64,000 nt of DNA from Caenimonas sedimenti (GCF_007833165.1 NZ_VOBQ01000022.1:62001-126000), one strand, 5' to 3'. Positions 1 through 10,103 are shown, counted from the stretch's first letter. The notes: generated by a model not told the origin, from the sequence alone. A program made the numbers and translations.

Positions 1-213
<213 letters not shown>

Positions 214-215
<2 letters not shown>

Positions 216-480
216 GGCCTGCTAATGCTATTTTTGGCGATGCGAACGTGTCTAAAACCGCGCCAGGCTAGGCGCACGACGACGCCAAGGCTTCTCGCCT
301 TGGCTAGGAGTGGAACGACGCATGGCGCGGTTTTAGGCACGTTCCCTCCGGGTTGCGGCCAAAAAGGCCATGCGCCGCGTTACGAGTCCTTGACGCAGGT
401 CACTGCGTCTGCGGACTCGCGCCTTGCGCATGACCTTTTTGGCGAGCAACGCATCGCTAAAAATAGCACTAGCAGGCCCT
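214..480. repeat. 267-bp nested inverted-repeat element (MITE-like)
   Basis: The murA-hisG spacer consists almost entirely of a symmetric structure. The outer arms, 214-244 and 450-480, are inverted copies matching at 29 of 31 positions. Inside lie two independent stem-loops. The first pairs 244-265 with 323-344 (one mismatch) and contains an inner perfect hairpin, 284-291 with 297-304. The second pairs 358-375 with 426-443 (one mismatch) and contains an inner imperfect stem, about 382-398 with 403-419. The whole would fold as a three-way junction or cruciform. There is no plausible coding capacity. It resembles a non-autonomous mobile repeat, but I cannot name the family. The left arm overlaps the murA stop and the right arm ends 3 bases before the hisG start. 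Confidence 0.85.
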
Positions 481-483
481 AAC

Positions 484-1128
484 TTGATCACCCTGGCCCT
501 CTCCAAGGGTCGCATCTTCGACGAAACCCTGCCGCTGCTGCAATCGGCGGGGATCGAGATGCTGGACGACCCCGAAAAATCCCGCAAGTTGATCCTGGCC
601 ACCAGCCAGCCGGACTTGCGGGTCGTCGTCGTGCGCGCGACCGACGTGCCCACCTATGTGCAATACGGCGGCGCCGATCTCGGCGTGACCGGCAAGGACA
701 CGCTGATCGAACACGGCGGCCAGGGCCTGTACCAGCCGCTGGACCTGCAGATCGCCAAGTGCCGCATCAGCGTGGCCGTGCGCGCCGATTTCGACTACGC
801 CAGCGCGGTCCGCCAGGGTTCACGCCTGCGCGTGGCCACCAAGTACGTGGGCATCGCACGCGAGTTCTTCGCCGCCAAGGGTGTGCACGTGGACCTGATC
901 AAACTGTACGGCAGCATGGAACTGGCGCCACTGACGGGCCTGGCCGACGCCATCGTCGACCTGGTCTCGACCGGCGGGACCCTGAAAGCCAACGACCTGG
1001 TCGAGGTCGAGCGCATCATGGACATCAGTTCGCGGCTGGTGGTGAACCAGGCGGCGTTGAAACTGAAGCAGGAGCCGATCCGCAAGCTGATCGACGTGTT
1101 CGCCAATACCGTTGCCGCGACGGCTTGA
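484..1128 (+). CDS. hisG: ATP phosphoribosyltransferase catalytic subunit (short form)
   Basis: HisG condenses ATP with PRPP in the first step of histidine biosynthesis and is normally feedback-inhibited by histidine. The product is 214 aa, the short HisG form that lacks the C-terminal ACT-like regulatory domain and needs HisZ as partner; no hisZ is in this window. The PRPP-binding loop [12 protein letters not shown] is at about residues 159-170. The family-typical N-terminus (I-T-L-A-L-S-K-G-R) begins at a TTG at 484. An upstream in-frame ATG at 424 lies inside the repeat element and would add non-homologous residues, so TTG is preferred. Shine-Dalgarno support is weak (an AGG inside the repeat arm). 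It is the first gene of the his operon. Confidence 0.95.
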   Translation: MITLALSKGRIFDETLPLLQSAGIEMLDDPEKSRKLILATSQPDLRVVVVRATDVPTYVQYGGADLGVTGKDTLIEHGGQGLYQPLDLQIAKCRISVAVRADFDYASAVRQGSRLRVATKYVGIAREFFAAKGVHVDLIKLYGSMELAPLTGLADAIVDLVSTGGTLKANDLVEVERIMDISSRLVVNQAALKLKQEPIRKLIDVFANTVAATA

Positions 1129-1132
1129 GACG

Positions 1133-2452
1133 ATGACGTTCGCGGCCCGCCCACTGCGTCTTTCCACCGCCGATGCCGGCTTCGACGCCGCGCTGGCGCA
1201 GCGCCTGCATTGGTCGGCCGAGGTCAATGCGCAGGTGGAAGACACCGTCACGACCGTGTTGGCCGAAGTGCAGCGGCGCGGCGACGCGGCGGTGCTCGAA
1301 TTCACGGCCCGCTGGGACCACCTGGAAGCCACCTCCGTGGCCGGGCTGGAGCTCACGCAGGCCGAACTGAAGGCCGCGTTCGACGGATTGCCCGCGGCCC
1401 AGCGCGCCGCGCTCGAAGCTGCCGCCGCGCGCGTGCGGACCTACCACGAGGCGCAGAAGAAGGCGAGCGGCGAAAGCTGGAGCTACCGCGACGATGACGG
1501 CACGCTGCTCGGCCAGAAGGTGACGCCGCTGGACCGCGTCGGCATCTACGTGCCCGGCGGCAAGGCGGCCTACCCGTCGTCCGTGCTGATGAATGCATTG
1601 CCTGCCCACGTGGCCGGCGTCGGCGAGATCATCATGGTCGTGCCCACGCCGCGCGGCGAAAAGAATGCGCTCGTCCTGGCGGCGGCGCACCTGGCGGGCG
1701 TGACACGGGCTTTCACGGTGGGTGGCGCCCAGGCTGTTGCCGCCCTGGCCTACGGCACGCAGACCATCCCCGCCGTCGACAAGATCACCGGTCCGGGCCG
1801 GGATTACGTGGCCGCCGCCAAGCGCCGGGTCTTCGGCCTGGTCGGCATCGACATGATCGCGGGCCCCAGCGAGATCCTGGTGCTGGCCGACGGCAGCACG
1901 CCGCCCGACTGGGTGGCCATGGACCTGTTCTCCCAGGCCGAGCACGACGAACTGGCGCAAAGCATCCTGCTGTGTCCGGACGCCGGCTACATCGCCCAGG
2001 TGCAGGCCGCGATCGACCGCCTGCTGCCGGAGATGCCGCGCGCGGAGATCATCGCGGCCTCGCTGAACGGGCGCGGCGCACTGATCCAGACGCGCAGCAT
2101 GGAAGAAGCCTGCGAGATCAGCAACCGCATCGCGCCGGAGCACTTGGAAGTTGCGAGCGCGGACCCGCACCGCTGGGAACCGCTGCTCAAGCATGCGGGG
2201 GCGATCTTCCTGGGCGCCTTCACCAGCGAGTCGCTGGGCGACTACTGCGCCGGCCCCAACCACGTGCTGCCGACCAGCACCACGGCCCGCTTCTCCAGTC
2301 CGCTGGGCGTTTACGATTTTCAGAAGCGAAGCAGCATCATCGAAGTCAGCGAAGCGGGCGCTGACAAACTCGGTCGCATCGCGTTCGAGCTGGCCTGTGG
2401 CGAAGGTCTGCAGGCGCACGCCCGTGCCGCGGAAATGCGCCTGAAGCGCTGA
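1133..2452 (+). CDS. hisD: Histidinol dehydrogenase
   Basis: HisD is a zinc-dependent, NAD-linked enzyme that oxidises histidinol to histidine in two steps, the last reactions of the pathway. The product is 439 aa, normal length. The glycine-rich [12 protein letters not shown] region and the following I-A-G-P-S-E-I are present. The zinc ligand set can be read as Q268, H271, D370 and H429, with the same spacing as the E. coli set. The ATG at 1133 follows the hisG stop by 4 bases and matches the expected N-terminus; an upstream ATG at 1112 would lie inside hisG. Downstream, the operon is interrupted by a toxin-antitoxin pair before hisC. Confidence 0.97.
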   Translation: MTFAARPLRLSTADAGFDAALAQRLHWSAEVNAQVEDTVTTVLAEVQRRGDAAVLEFTARWDHLEATSVAGLELTQAELKAAFDGLPAAQRAALEAAAARVRTYHEAQKKASGESWSYRDDDGTLLGQKVTPLDRVGIYVPGGKAAYPSSVLMNALPAHVAGVGEIIMVVPTPRGEKNALVLAAAHLAGVTRAFTVGGAQAVAALAYGTQTIPAVDKITGPGRDYVAAAKRRVFGLVGIDMIAGPSEILVLADGSTPPDWVAMDLFSQAEHDELAQSILLCPDAGYIAQVQAAIDRLLPEMPRAEIIAASLNGRGALIQTRSMEEACEISNRIAPEHLEVASADPHRWEPLLKHAGAIFLGAFTSESLGDYCAGPNHVLPTSTTARFSSPLGVYDFQKRSSIIEVSEAGADKLGRIAFELACGEGLQAHARAAEMRLKR

Positions 2453-2481
2453 CACGAATTTCGTGTTGCACGAAGTTCGTG
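2453..2481. promoter_or_regulatory. Tandem 13-bp palindromes, probable VapB operator
   Basis: Two near-identical 13-bp palindromes, CACGAATTTCGTG (2453-2465) and CACGAAGTTCGTG (2469-2481), lie 16 bp apart centre to centre, immediately after the hisD stop and 12 bases before the antitoxin ATG. Paired palindromes at this position are the classic operator layout for autoregulation by ribbon-helix-helix antitoxins and toxin-antitoxin complexes. The sites are seen directly; their binding by VapB/VapC is inference. Confidence 0.7.
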
Positions 2482-2493
2482 TAGCATGGCGGC

Positions 2494-2736
2494 ATGAAGA
2501 ACGTCACGATCACCGTGGAAGAACCCGTGCTGGAATGGGTGCGGGTCGAGGCTGCCAAGCGCAATTCGAGCGTCTCGCGTCTGGTGGGTGAGATGCTGGC
2601 GGAGAAGATGCGGCACGAGGACGCGTACGAGCGGGCGTACCAGGCCTGGCTGAACGACGACCGCACGTGGCGTTCCGACGGTACGCCATATCCCAAGCGC
2701 GACGAACTGTACGACCGCGCGTACGGCCGCAAATGA
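2494..2736 (+). CDS. Ribbon-helix-helix antitoxin (VapB/CopG-like)
   Basis: This small 80-aa protein has the outline of a CopG/Arc-type ribbon-helix-helix DNA-binding antitoxin. A short N-terminal beta strand (K-N-V-T-I-T-V) is followed by two helices with a S-S-V-S-R-L-V-G turn, then an acidic and aromatic C-terminal tail likely to wrap the toxin. Its stop overlaps the start of the PIN-domain gene by 4 bases (ATGA), the usual arrangement for translationally coupled antitoxin-toxin pairs. Tandem palindromes directly upstream are a probable autoregulatory operator. The exact VapB subfamily cannot be assigned by eye. Its place between hisD and hisC is not part of the standard operon and suggests insertion. 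Confidence 0.8.
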   Translation: MKNVTITVEEPVLEWVRVEAAKRNSSVSRLVGEMLAEKMRHEDAYERAYQAWLNDDRTWRSDGTPYPKRDELYDRAYGRK

Positions 2737-3179
2737 CCGGCACCGTATTCGTCGACTCCAATGTGCTGATCTACGGGGAAGATCCGGTCGACAAGGCGAA
2801 GCAGGACGCCGCGCTCGCCTGGCTGGATGTTCTGTGGCAGCGGCGCATCGGGCGGCTGAGCACCCAGGTGCTCAACGAGTTCTATGTCAACGTCACGCGG
2901 AAGATCTCCCCTCCCATGCCCCGAGGCGATGCCCGCGCCAAGGTGCGCCGCTATGTGGACTGGAATCCCTGGCCGGTGGATGCGGCCACGCTGGAGTCCG
3001 CCTGGGCGATCGAAGCGCGCTTTCAACTGCATTTCTGGGACAGCCTGGTCGTCGCCGCCGCGCAGCACATGGGTTGCAGCCTGTTGTTGAGCGAGGACCT
3101 GGGTCACGAGCAGCGCTATGGACACGTCCAGGTGATCAATCCTTTTCTCGTCTCGCCAACCTTGCTGGACCCCGCATGA
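2733..3179 (+). CDS. PIN-domain ribonuclease toxin (VapC-like)
   Basis: This 148-aa PIN-domain protein is the probable toxin of a VapBC-type module; VapC toxins are Mg-dependent RNases that cut tRNA or rRNA. The four acidic active-site residues are in place: D8 in V-F-V-D-S-N-V-L, E49 in L-N-E-F, D103 in F-W-D-S and D122 in S-E-D-L. The ATG at 2733 overlaps the antitoxin stop (ATGA), and the gene's own stop overlaps the hisC ATG in the same way. The pair is therefore spliced into the his operon without any gap. The intact catalytic set suggests a functional toxin. The substrate is unknown. Confidence 0.88.
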   Translation: MTGTVFVDSNVLIYGEDPVDKAKQDAALAWLDVLWQRRIGRLSTQVLNEFYVNVTRKISPPMPRGDARAKVRRYVDWNPWPVDAATLESAWAIEARFQLHFWDSLVVAAAQHMGCSLLLSEDLGHEQRYGHVQVINPFLVSPTLLDPA

Positions 3180-4243
3180 CCGACCTCATCGCCCGCCGCA
3201 TCCGCCAGGACGTGCAGTCCATGCACGCCTACGCCATCCAGGACAGCCGCGGGCTGATCAAGCTCGATGCGATGGAGAACCCGCACACGCTGCCGCCGGA
3301 ACTGAGGCGCCAACTCGGTGAACGGCTGGCAGAACTCGCACTGAACCGCTACCCGGGCGACCGTGTGAACGATTTGCGCCGCGCGCTGGCTGCCCACGCC
3401 GGCATGCCGGACGGCTTCGACATCATGCTGGGCAACGGCTCGGACGAGCTGATCTCGCTGCTGGCCATGGCCTGTGACGTGCCCGGCGCGTCCATCCTGG
3501 CGCCGCTGCCCGGCTTCGTGATGTACGGGATGAGCGCCCAGTTGCAGGGCCTGAAGTTCATCGGCGTGGACCTCACGCCCGACTTCGAGCTCGATGAGCG
3601 CGCCATGCTGGCCGCGATCGAGCAGCACCGGCCGTCCGTCGTCTACCTGGCCTACCCGAACAACCCCACGGCCAACCTGTGGGACGACGCGGTGATCGAG
3701 CGCATCGTCACCGCGGCACCCGGCCTGGTGGTGATCGACGAGGCCTACCAGCCGTTCGCCGGCCGCAGCTACATCGACCGAGTGGCGAAGCATCCGCATG
3801 TGCTCCTGATGCGCACCATGAGCAAATTCGGCCTGGCCGGCGTGCGCATCGGCTACATGATGGGTCCGCGCCAGCTGATCGCCGAGGTGGACAAGGTGCG
3901 GCCGCCGTACAACATCAGCGTCCTCAACTGCGAGGCGGCGCTGTTCGCCCTGGCGCACCAGGACGAATTCGCCCGGCAGGCCGAAGACATCCGGCGCCAG
4001 CGGCAGGTGATCCAGGCCGTGCTGGCGGCCATGCCCCAGGTGAAAGCCTGGCCCAGCGACGCCAACATGATCCTGGTGCGCGTGCCCGACGCCGCGAAGG
4101 CCTTCGATGGCATGAAGTCGCGCGGCGTGCTGGTCAAGAACGTTTCTAAAATGCATCCATTGCTGGCGAACTGCCTGCGCCTGACGGTCGGCACCGCCGG
4201 CGAGAACGAGCGCATGCTGGCCGCCCTGCAAGCCTCCCTATGA
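3176..4243 (+). CDS. hisC: Histidinol-phosphate aminotransferase
   Basis: HisC is a PLP-dependent class I/II aminotransferase that converts imidazole acetol phosphate and glutamate to histidinol phosphate. The product is 355 aa. The PLP-binding lysine is K217 in T-M-S-K-F-G-L-A-G, followed by the R-I-G-Y phosphate-binding arginine. An N-N-P-T motif and a V-I-D-E-A-Y motif lie upstream, as expected. The ATG at 3176 overlaps the vapC stop, so hisC translation is probably coupled to the toxin gene rather than to hisD. The stop overlaps the hisB start (ATGA). Confidence 0.96.
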   Translation: MTDLIARRIRQDVQSMHAYAIQDSRGLIKLDAMENPHTLPPELRRQLGERLAELALNRYPGDRVNDLRRALAAHAGMPDGFDIMLGNGSDELISLLAMACDVPGASILAPLPGFVMYGMSAQLQGLKFIGVDLTPDFELDERAMLAAIEQHRPSVVYLAYPNNPTANLWDDAVIERIVTAAPGLVVIDEAYQPFAGRSYIDRVAKHPHVLLMRTMSKFGLAGVRIGYMMGPRQLIAEVDKVRPPYNISVLNCEAALFALAHQDEFARQAEDIRRQRQVIQAVLAAMPQVKAWPSDANMILVRVPDAAKAFDGMKSRGVLVKNVSKMHPLLANCLRLTVGTAGENERMLAALQASL

Positions 4244-4833
4244 CCGAACGCATCGCTACCGTCGCCCGCAACACCGCGGAAACCAAGATCACCGTCCGGG
4301 TCAACCTCGACGGCACGGGTGTGGCCAAGCTCGCCACCGGCATCGGTTTCTTCGACCACATGCTCGACCAGATCGCCCGCCACGGGCTGATCGACCTGGA
4401 CATCCACGCGGACGGGGACCTGCACATCGACGGCCATCACACGGTGGAGGACGTCGGCATCACCTTGGGCCAGGCCGTCCTGCAGGCCGTCGGCGACAAG
4501 AAGGGCATCCGCCGCTACGGCCACGCCTACGTGCCGCTGGACGAGGCGCTGTCGCGGGTGGTGATCGACTTTTCCGGCCGCCCGGGGCTCGTCATGAACG
4601 TGCCATTCAAGAGCGGGATGATCGGCACCTTCGACACCCAGCTGGCGCACGAATTCTTCCAGGGCTTCTGCAACCACGCTTTCGTGACCTTGCACATCGA
4701 CAACCTGAAGGGGGAGAACGCCCATCACCAGTGCGAAACGGTGTTCAAGGCCTTTGCCCGGGCGCTGCGTTCGGCGCTGGAATTCGACCCGCGCGCCGTG
4801 GGTGTCATTCCTTCGACGAAGGGCAGTCTTTGA
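4240..4833 (+). CDS. hisB: Imidazoleglycerol-phosphate dehydratase
   Basis: HisB (IGPD) dehydrates imidazole glycerol phosphate to imidazole acetol phosphate. At 197 aa it is the monofunctional form, without the histidinol-phosphatase domain found fused in enterobacteria. The two pseudo-symmetric metal-binding H-H repeats are visible: H-H-T-V-E-D-V-G and [16 protein letters not shown] motif is near the N-terminus. The ATG overlaps the hisC stop, and the stop overlaps the TTG start of hisH. Confidence 0.97.
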   Translation: MTERIATVARNTAETKITVRVNLDGTGVAKLATGIGFFDHMLDQIARHGLIDLDIHADGDLHIDGHHTVEDVGITLGQAVLQAVGDKKGIRRYGHAYVPLDEALSRVVIDFSGRPGLVMNVPFKSGMIGTFDTQLAHEFFQGFCNHAFVTLHIDNLKGENAHHQCETVFKAFARALRSALEFDPRAVGVIPSTKGSL

Positions 4834-5477
4834 CCAGAACCGTCGCGGTCGTCGACTACGGCATGGGCAACCTGCGCTCGGTGTCGCAGGCCGTGCAGCA
4901 CGTGGCGCAGGGCAGCGGCCTGCAGGCCATCGTCACCTCGCGCCCCGAAGAAGTGCGTGCCGCCGAACGGGTGGTGCTGCCGGGGCAGGGCGCCATGCCG
5001 GACTGCATGCGGGAGCTGCGCGAGTCCGGCCTGCTCGAATCCGTGCTGGAAGCCGCCGCCGCCAAACCCCTCTTCGGCGTCTGCGTGGGCATGCAGATGC
5101 TGCTGGATCGCAGCGACGAGGGCCCGACGGACGGTCTGGGGCTGATCCATGGTGCCGTGCGCAAATTCGAGCTGGCGGGCCGCCTGCAGCCCGATGGCAG
5201 CCGGTTCAAGGTGCCGCAAATGGGCTGGAACCCGGTGCATCAGTCCGGGGCGCACGCCCTCTGGGCGGGCGTTCCGGACGCCAGCTACTTCTATTTCGTG
5301 CACAGCTTCTACGCGCGGCCGTCTGATGCGCGCCACAGCGTAGGGGAAGCCGAGTACGGGACGCGCTTTACCGCGGCGGTGGCACGCGATAATATTTTCG
5401 CGACGCAGTTCCATCCCGAAAAAAGCGCCGACCAGGGACTCACCCTCTACCGCAACTTCCTTCACTGGACCCCCTGA
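4830..5477 (+). CDS. hisH: Imidazole glycerol phosphate synthase, glutaminase subunit
   Basis: HisH is a class I glutamine amidotransferase that hydrolyses glutamine and channels ammonia to HisF. The product is 215 aa. The catalytic triad is readable as C85 (G-V-C-V-G-M), H195 and E197 (F-H-P-E). The family N-terminus ([10 protein letters not shown]) requires a start just upstream. The only suitable codon is a TTG at 4830, which overlaps the hisB stop as TTGA. This is the second TTG start in the operon after hisG. Confidence 0.95.
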   Translation: MTRTVAVVDYGMGNLRSVSQAVQHVAQGSGLQAIVTSRPEEVRAAERVVLPGQGAMPDCMRELRESGLLESVLEAAAAKPLFGVCVGMQMLLDRSDEGPTDGLGLIHGAVRKFELAGRLQPDGSRFKVPQMGWNPVHQSGAHALWAGVPDASYFYFVHSFYARPSDARHSVGEAEYGTRFTAAVARDNIFATQFHPEKSADQGLTLYRNFLHWTP

Positions 5478-5523
5478 CGCCCCTTCCCGGCGCGTCGCCC
5501 GGGCGGCGCCGGCTCTTCCCTCT

Positions 5524-6264
5524 ATGCTTCTGATTCCCGCGATTGACCTGAAAGACGGGCACTGCGTGCGCCTGAAACAGGGCGACATGGACCAGGCCAC
5601 CACCTTCAGCGAGGACCCGGCTTCCATGGCGCGCACCTGGCTGGAACGGGGGGCCCGCCGCCTGCACCTGGTCGACCTGAACGGCGCCTTCGCCGGCAAG
5701 CCGCAGAACATGACGGCCATCCGGCAGATCCTGAAGGCGGTGGGCGACGACATCCCGGTCCAGCTGGGCGGGGGCATCCGCGACCTGGACACCATCGAAA
5801 AATACATCGACGCCGGCCTGCGCTACGTGATCATCGGGACGGCGGCGGTCAAGAACCCCGGTTTCCTGAAGGATGCCTGCACGGCGTTCGGTGGCCACGT
5901 GATCGTCGGTCTCGACGCCAAGGATGGCAAGGTCGCCACCGATGGCTGGAGCAAGCTGACCGGCCACGAAGTGGTCGACCTGGCCCGCAAGTTCCAGGAC
6001 TGGGGCGTCGAATCCATCGTCTACACCGACATCGGCCGCGACGGCATGCTCACCGGCATCAACATCGAGGCCACGGTCAAGCTCGCGCAGTCGCTGACGA
6101 TCCCCGTCATCGCCTCCGGCGGGCTGTCCAACATGGCTGACATCGAGAAGCTGTGCGCCGTCGAGGGCGACGGCATCGAGGGCGTCATCTGCGGTCGCGC
6201 CGTCTACTCGGGCGACCTGGATTTTGCCCAGGCCCAGGCCCGCGCGGACGAATTGAACGGCTGA
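5524..6264 (+). CDS. hisA: Phosphoribosylformimino-5-aminoimidazole carboxamide ribotide isomerase
   Basis: HisA is the TIM-barrel isomerase (ProFAR to PRFAR) of histidine synthesis. The product is 246 aa. The catalytic aspartates appear as D8 (P-A-I-D-L-K-D-G) and D131 (V-G-L-D-A-K-D-G). Phosphate-binding loops G-G-G-I-R and A-S-G-G-L-S are present, as in its half-barrel relative HisF. It follows hisH after a 46-base GC-rich spacer and is followed by a non-histidine ATPase gene rather than directly by hisF. Confidence 0.97.
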   Translation: MLLIPAIDLKDGHCVRLKQGDMDQATTFSEDPASMARTWLERGARRLHLVDLNGAFAGKPQNMTAIRQILKAVGDDIPVQLGGGIRDLDTIEKYIDAGLRYVIIGTAAVKNPGFLKDACTAFGGHVIVGLDAKDGKVATDGWSKLTGHEVVDLARKFQDWGVESIVYTDIGRDGMLTGINIEATVKLAQSLTIPVIASGGLSNMADIEKLCAVEGDGIEGVICGRAVYSGDLDFAQAQARADELNG

Positions 6265-6282
6265 CGGGCGGAGCGGCCGGGC

Positions 6283-7467
6283 GTGCTGCGGACCCTGGCC
6301 ATCGCCAACTACCGCTCGCTGCGGCAGCTGCTGGTGCCGCTCGGGCGGCTCACCCTGGTCACGGGGCCCAACGGCAGCGGAAAATCCAGCGTCTACCGGG
6401 CCTTGCGGCTGCTCGCGGAAACGGCACACGGCGGTGTCACGCGTTCCCTGGCGCGGGAAGGCGGGCTGGAATCGGTCCTGTGGGCCGGGCCGGAGCAGAT
6501 CTCCCCCGCCATGCGCCGCGGCGAAGTGGCGGTCGAGGGCGCACGGCGCCGCCATCCGATCCAGCTGCGAATGGGCTTCGCGGGCGAGGCGGCCGATGAC
6601 TATGGCTACGCCATCGACATCGGCCTGCCGGTGCCGATTCCCGGCGGCTCGTTGTTCGACCGCGACCCGGAAATCAAGACCGAAGCCGTGTGGAGCGGCC
6701 CCTTGCTGCGCCCCGCCACCAGCCTGGTCCGGCGGCACGGTGCCCTGATCGAGACGCGTGGTGACAAGGGTCGCTGGAATGGCGTGGAACGCCTCGTGCC
6801 ACCCTACGCGAGCATGCTGGCGGAGTTCGCCGACCCGCGCACCGCGCCCGAAATGCTCACCTTGCGCGAACAGATCCGCGGCTGGCGCTTCTACGACCAT
6901 TTCCGCTCCGATGCGCTGGCGCCCGCCCGTTGGCCGCAGGTCGGCACGCGCACGCCGGTGCTGGGGCACGAGGGGAGCGACCTGGCGGCAGCCTGGGCCA
7001 CCATCTGCGAGGTCGGCGACGACGACGCACTCGACGCCGCGGTGGACGACGCTTTCGCGGGGGCCCGCATCGAAGTTCGCGTGCTGGAAGGCCAGTTCGA
7101 ACTGCTGATGCACCAGCCGGGCCTGCTGCGCCCGCTGCGCGCCGCCGAGTTGTCCGACGGCACGCTGCGCTACCTGCTGTGGATCGCCGCCCTCCTGACG
7201 CCCCGCCCGCCGCCGCTGCTGGTGCTGAACGAACCCGAGTCCAGCCTGCATCCCGACCTGCTGCCGGCGCTGGCGCGGCTGGTCGCGCGCGCGGCGCGCG
7301 AGTCGCAGGTGGTCGTGGTTTCGCACGCGGCCCGCCTGATCGCATCGCTGGAAGACGCCGCGCCGGAAGACTGCCGCTCCATCGTGCTGGAGAAGGAGCT
7401 CGGCGAGACGCGGATCCTGAACCTGGAGGACGAGGACGTGCCCCGCTGGGAATGGCCGGCCCGCTAG
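6283..7467 (+). CDS. AAA family ATPase, RecF/SMC-like (function unknown)
   Basis: This 394-aa predicted ATPase belongs to the ABC-like/RecF-SMC group. It has a Walker A GPNGSGKS at residues 28-35, an L-S-D-G-T signature-like motif at about 289-293, a Walker B/D-loop region L-L-V-L-N-E-P-E-S-S-L-H-P at about 312-326, and a V-V-V-S-H-A switch-like histidine. The region between the Walker motifs is only about 280 residues, too short for an SMC arm. Stand-alone proteins of this type (COG4637-like) have poorly known functions. The GTG start at 6283 lies 18 bases after the hisA stop, inside the his operon. The substrate is unknown; a direct role in histidine synthesis is not expected. Confidence 0.8.
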   Translation: MLRTLAIANYRSLRQLLVPLGRLTLVTGPNGSGKSSVYRALRLLAETAHGGVTRSLAREGGLESVLWAGPEQISPAMRRGEVAVEGARRRHPIQLRMGFAGEAADDYGYAIDIGLPVPIPGGSLFDRDPEIKTEAVWSGPLLRPATSLVRRHGALIETRGDKGRWNGVERLVPPYASMLAEFADPRTAPEMLTLREQIRGWRFYDHFRSDALAPARWPQVGTRTPVLGHEGSDLAAAWATICEVGDDDALDAAVDDAFAGARIEVRVLEGQFELLMHQPGLLRPLRAAELSDGTLRYLLWIAALLTPRPPPLLVLNEPESSLHPDLLPALARLVARAARESQVVVVSHAARLIASLEDAAPEDCRSIVLEKELGETRILNLEDEDVPRWEWPAR

Positions 7468-7489
7468 AGGTGCCGCCTAGAATCCAGAC

Positions 7490-8269
<780 letters not shown>

Positions 8270-8280
8270 GACAATGGGCC

Positions 8281-8670
8281 ATGGAGTGGCTCGACGAGGT
8301 CAAGTGGGACAGCCAGGGGCTGGTGCCCGTCATCGCGCAGGAGGCGTCCTCGGGCGATGTGCTCATGTTCGCCTGGATGGACCGCGAGGCGCTGCGGCGC
8401 ACGGCCGAGACCGGCCAGGCCGTCTACTACAGCCGGTCGCGCGCCAAGCTGTGGTTCAAGGGCGAAGAGTCGGGCCACGTGCAGCAGGTCCATGAAGTCC
8501 GGCTGGACTGCGACAACGACGTCGTCCTGCTGAAGGTCACGCAGCATGGCCACGACCCGTCGATCGCCTGCCACACCGGCCGGCACAGCTGCTTCTTCCA
8601 GCTTTACCGGGATGGCGCCTGGCAATCCGTGGAGCCGGTCTTGAAAGACCCCGCGGCCATCTACAAGTGA
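8281..8670 (+). CDS. hisI: Phosphoribosyl-AMP cyclohydrolase
   Basis: HisI opens the adenine ring of PR-AMP (third step of histidine synthesis) and is a zinc/magnesium enzyme. The product is 129 aa, the stand-alone form, not fused to HisE. Metal and zinc motifs are visible as D-C-D-N-D and [18 protein letters not shown] motif is conserved. The ATG at 8281 follows hisF by 11 bases. The stop overlaps the GTG of hisE (GTGA). Confidence 0.96.
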   Translation: MEWLDEVKWDSQGLVPVIAQEASSGDVLMFAWMDREALRRTAETGQAVYYSRSRAKLWFKGEESGHVQQVHEVRLDCDNDVVLLKVTQHGHDPSIACHTGRHSCFFQLYRDGAWQSVEPVLKDPAAIYK

Positions 8671-9044
8671 AATCGATGAACGACGTGGATTCCCTGGCCC
8701 GCCTGGCCGACGTGATCGAGGCCCGCAAGCCGTCCAACGGGGGCGACCCGGAGGCCAGCTACGTCGCTCGCTTGCTCGCCAAGGGCCCGGATGCCTTCCT
8801 GAAGAAGATCGGGGAGGAAGCCACCGAGGTCGTGATGGCGGCCAAGGACGCCGACCATGGCGGCGACCGCGCCAAGCTGGTGGGCGAGGTGGCCGACCTG
8901 TGGTTCCATTGCATGATTGCGCTGGCGCACTACGGCTTGCGGCCCGCTGACGTGGTGGCCGAACTGCGCCGCCGCGAGGGGCTGGGCGGGCTGGAAGAAA
9001 AGGCGTTGCGCAAGGCGCGCGCGCGTGAAGGCAGCGGGGAATAA
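8667..9044 (+). CDS. hisE: Phosphoribosyl-ATP pyrophosphatase
   Basis: HisE hydrolyses PR-ATP to PR-AMP (second step) and belongs to the all-alpha NTP pyrophosphatase (MazG-like) fold. The product is 125 aa from the GTG that overlaps the hisI stop; an ATG at 8676 would give 122 aa. The E-E-A-T-E-V and E-V-A-D-L-W-F-H motifs carry the metal-binding acidic residues. It is the last gene of the histidine pathway in the operon. A membrane-protein gene follows after 22 bases. Confidence 0.95.
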   Translation: MKSMNDVDSLARLADVIEARKPSNGGDPEASYVARLLAKGPDAFLKKIGEEATEVVMAAKDADHGGDRAKLVGEVADLWFHCMIALAHYGLRPADVVAELRRREGLGGLEEKALRKARAREGSGE

Positions 9045-9066
9045 CTCCCCCCAATGAGGAGCGGAC

Positions 9067-9423
9067 ATGTCGGAAACCGATTTCGCGGCGTTCACCACCA
9101 AGTCCCCCGAGGACCGCACGATCATGCACGTCCTGTACGGCCTGCACACGATCGCGTGGGTCAGCGGGGGCACCCTGGCGGTCATTGCCCTGATCGTCAA
9201 TTACATCAAGCGGTCCGACGAAACGGACGCCATCTACGCCAGCCACCACAACTACATGATCAGCACCTTCTGGTGGACCGTCTTGTGGCTGCTGGTGACG
9301 ATGCCGCTGTGGCTGCTGTTCGTCTTCCCGGGCTTCATCGCCTACGCCATCGTGGGGCTGTGGTATCTCTACCGCTGCATCCGGGGCTGGCTGCGTTTCA
9401 ATGACAACCGTCCCCCAAGATGA
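9067..9423 (+). CDS. DUF4870-type small membrane protein
   Basis: This 118-aa inner-membrane protein has about three hydrophobic segments (roughly residues 20-45, 66-84 and 85-105), with a charged cytoplasmic N-terminus and a basic C-terminal tail. It resembles DUF4870/YIP-like proteins often found next to the his operon and hinT in Burkholderiales. It is preceded by a GGAG-type ribosome site and its stop overlaps the hinT start (ATGA), so the two are co-translated. No catalytic residues are apparent and the function is unknown. Confidence 0.8.
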   Translation: MSETDFAAFTTKSPEDRTIMHVLYGLHTIAWVSGGTLAVIALIVNYIKRSDETDAIYASHHNYMISTFWWTVLWLLVTMPLWLLFVFPGFIAYAIVGLWYLYRCIRGWLRFNDNRPPR

Positions 9424-9779
9424 GCCACGATCCCGACTGCATTTTCTGCAAGATCGTCGAGGGCAAGATCCCTTCGCGCAAGGTCTACGAGGACGACGAC
9501 ATCTATGCGTTCCACGACATCCACCCCTGGGCGCCAGTCCATTTCCTGCTGATCCCCAAGCAGCATGTGGAGTCGATGACGCACGTGGATGGCTCCCACG
9601 CCGCCATGCTGGGGCGCATGATGAGCCTGGTGCCCCAGCTGGCCGCGCAAGAGGGCTGCCGGCCCTACCCGGAAGGCGGCTTCCGGCTGGTGTGCAACAC
9701 CGGTGACGACGGCGGCCAGGAGGTCAAGCACCTCCACTTCCATGTGATCGGCGGCCCGCGTCCCTGGCTCAAGGGCTGA
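9420..9779 (+). CDS. hinT: HIT family purine nucleoside phosphoramidase
   Basis: This 119-aa histidine-triad protein hydrolyses AMP-lysine and related phosphoramidates. The active-site triad H-L-H-F-H-V gives H104, H106 and H108. The N-terminal C-I-F-C-K-I-V-E-G and I-P-S-R-K motifs are typical of Hint proteins. It overlaps the preceding membrane-protein gene by 4 bases. It lies between the his operon and tatABC, a frequent neighbourhood in Burkholderiales. Confidence 0.93.
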   Translation: MSHDPDCIFCKIVEGKIPSRKVYEDDDIYAFHDIHPWAPVHFLLIPKQHVESMTHVDGSHAAMLGRMMSLVPQLAAQEGCRPYPEGGFRLVCNTGDDGGQEVKHLHFHVIGGPRPWLKG

Positions 9780-9847
9780 AGGCCCCTGGCCCCTGGGGCT
9801 GAACTTCCCCCGCCCGACTAGAATCAACCGGTTGTTAGGAGAGATCC

Positions 9848-10093
9848 ATGGGTTCATTTTCCATTTGGCACTGGCTGGTCGTGCTGTTGATCGTGGTGCT
9901 GGTTTTCGGCACCAAGAAGCTCAAGAACATCGGGACCGACCTCGGCGGGGCCGTGAAGGGCTTCAAGGACGGCGTGCGCGACGGCAACACCACGGCCGAT
10001 GCGGCGGTGCCGCCGTCGGGTCAGGTGACAGGCGCGCAGCCGCCGCAGGCCGACAAGACGACCATCGACGTCGAAGCCAGGAACAAGTCCTGA
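9848..10093 (+). CDS. tatA: Sec-independent protein translocase subunit TatA
   Basis: TatA forms the size-variable pore of the twin-arginine translocase in the inner membrane. The product is 81 aa. A single N-terminal transmembrane helix (about residues 5-21) is followed by the F-G-T-K-K-L hinge and an amphipathic helix ([15 protein letters not shown]), then a disordered polar tail. The start has a good GGAGAG ribosome site. A TAGAAT hexamer at 9819-9824 could be part of a promoter for tatABC. tatB and tatC follow on the same strand. Confidence 0.95.
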   Translation: MGSFSIWHWLVVLLIVVLVFGTKKLKNIGTDLGGAVKGFKDGVRDGNTTADAAVPPSGQVTGAQPPQADKTTIDVEARNKS

Positions 10094-10103
10094 TCCGGTT
10101 TCC

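Noticed and set aside
225-482. Short reading frames on both strands inside the 267-bp repeat, each ending in a similar R-I-A-K-N-S-x-S-R-P stretch
   Set aside because: The similarity on both strands follows from the inverted-repeat arms. The frames have no family resemblance and overlap structured DNA.
424-483. ATG at 424 as the start of hisG
   Set aside because: It lies inside the repeat element and would add about 20 residues not found in HisG; the TTG at 484 gives the conserved N-terminus.
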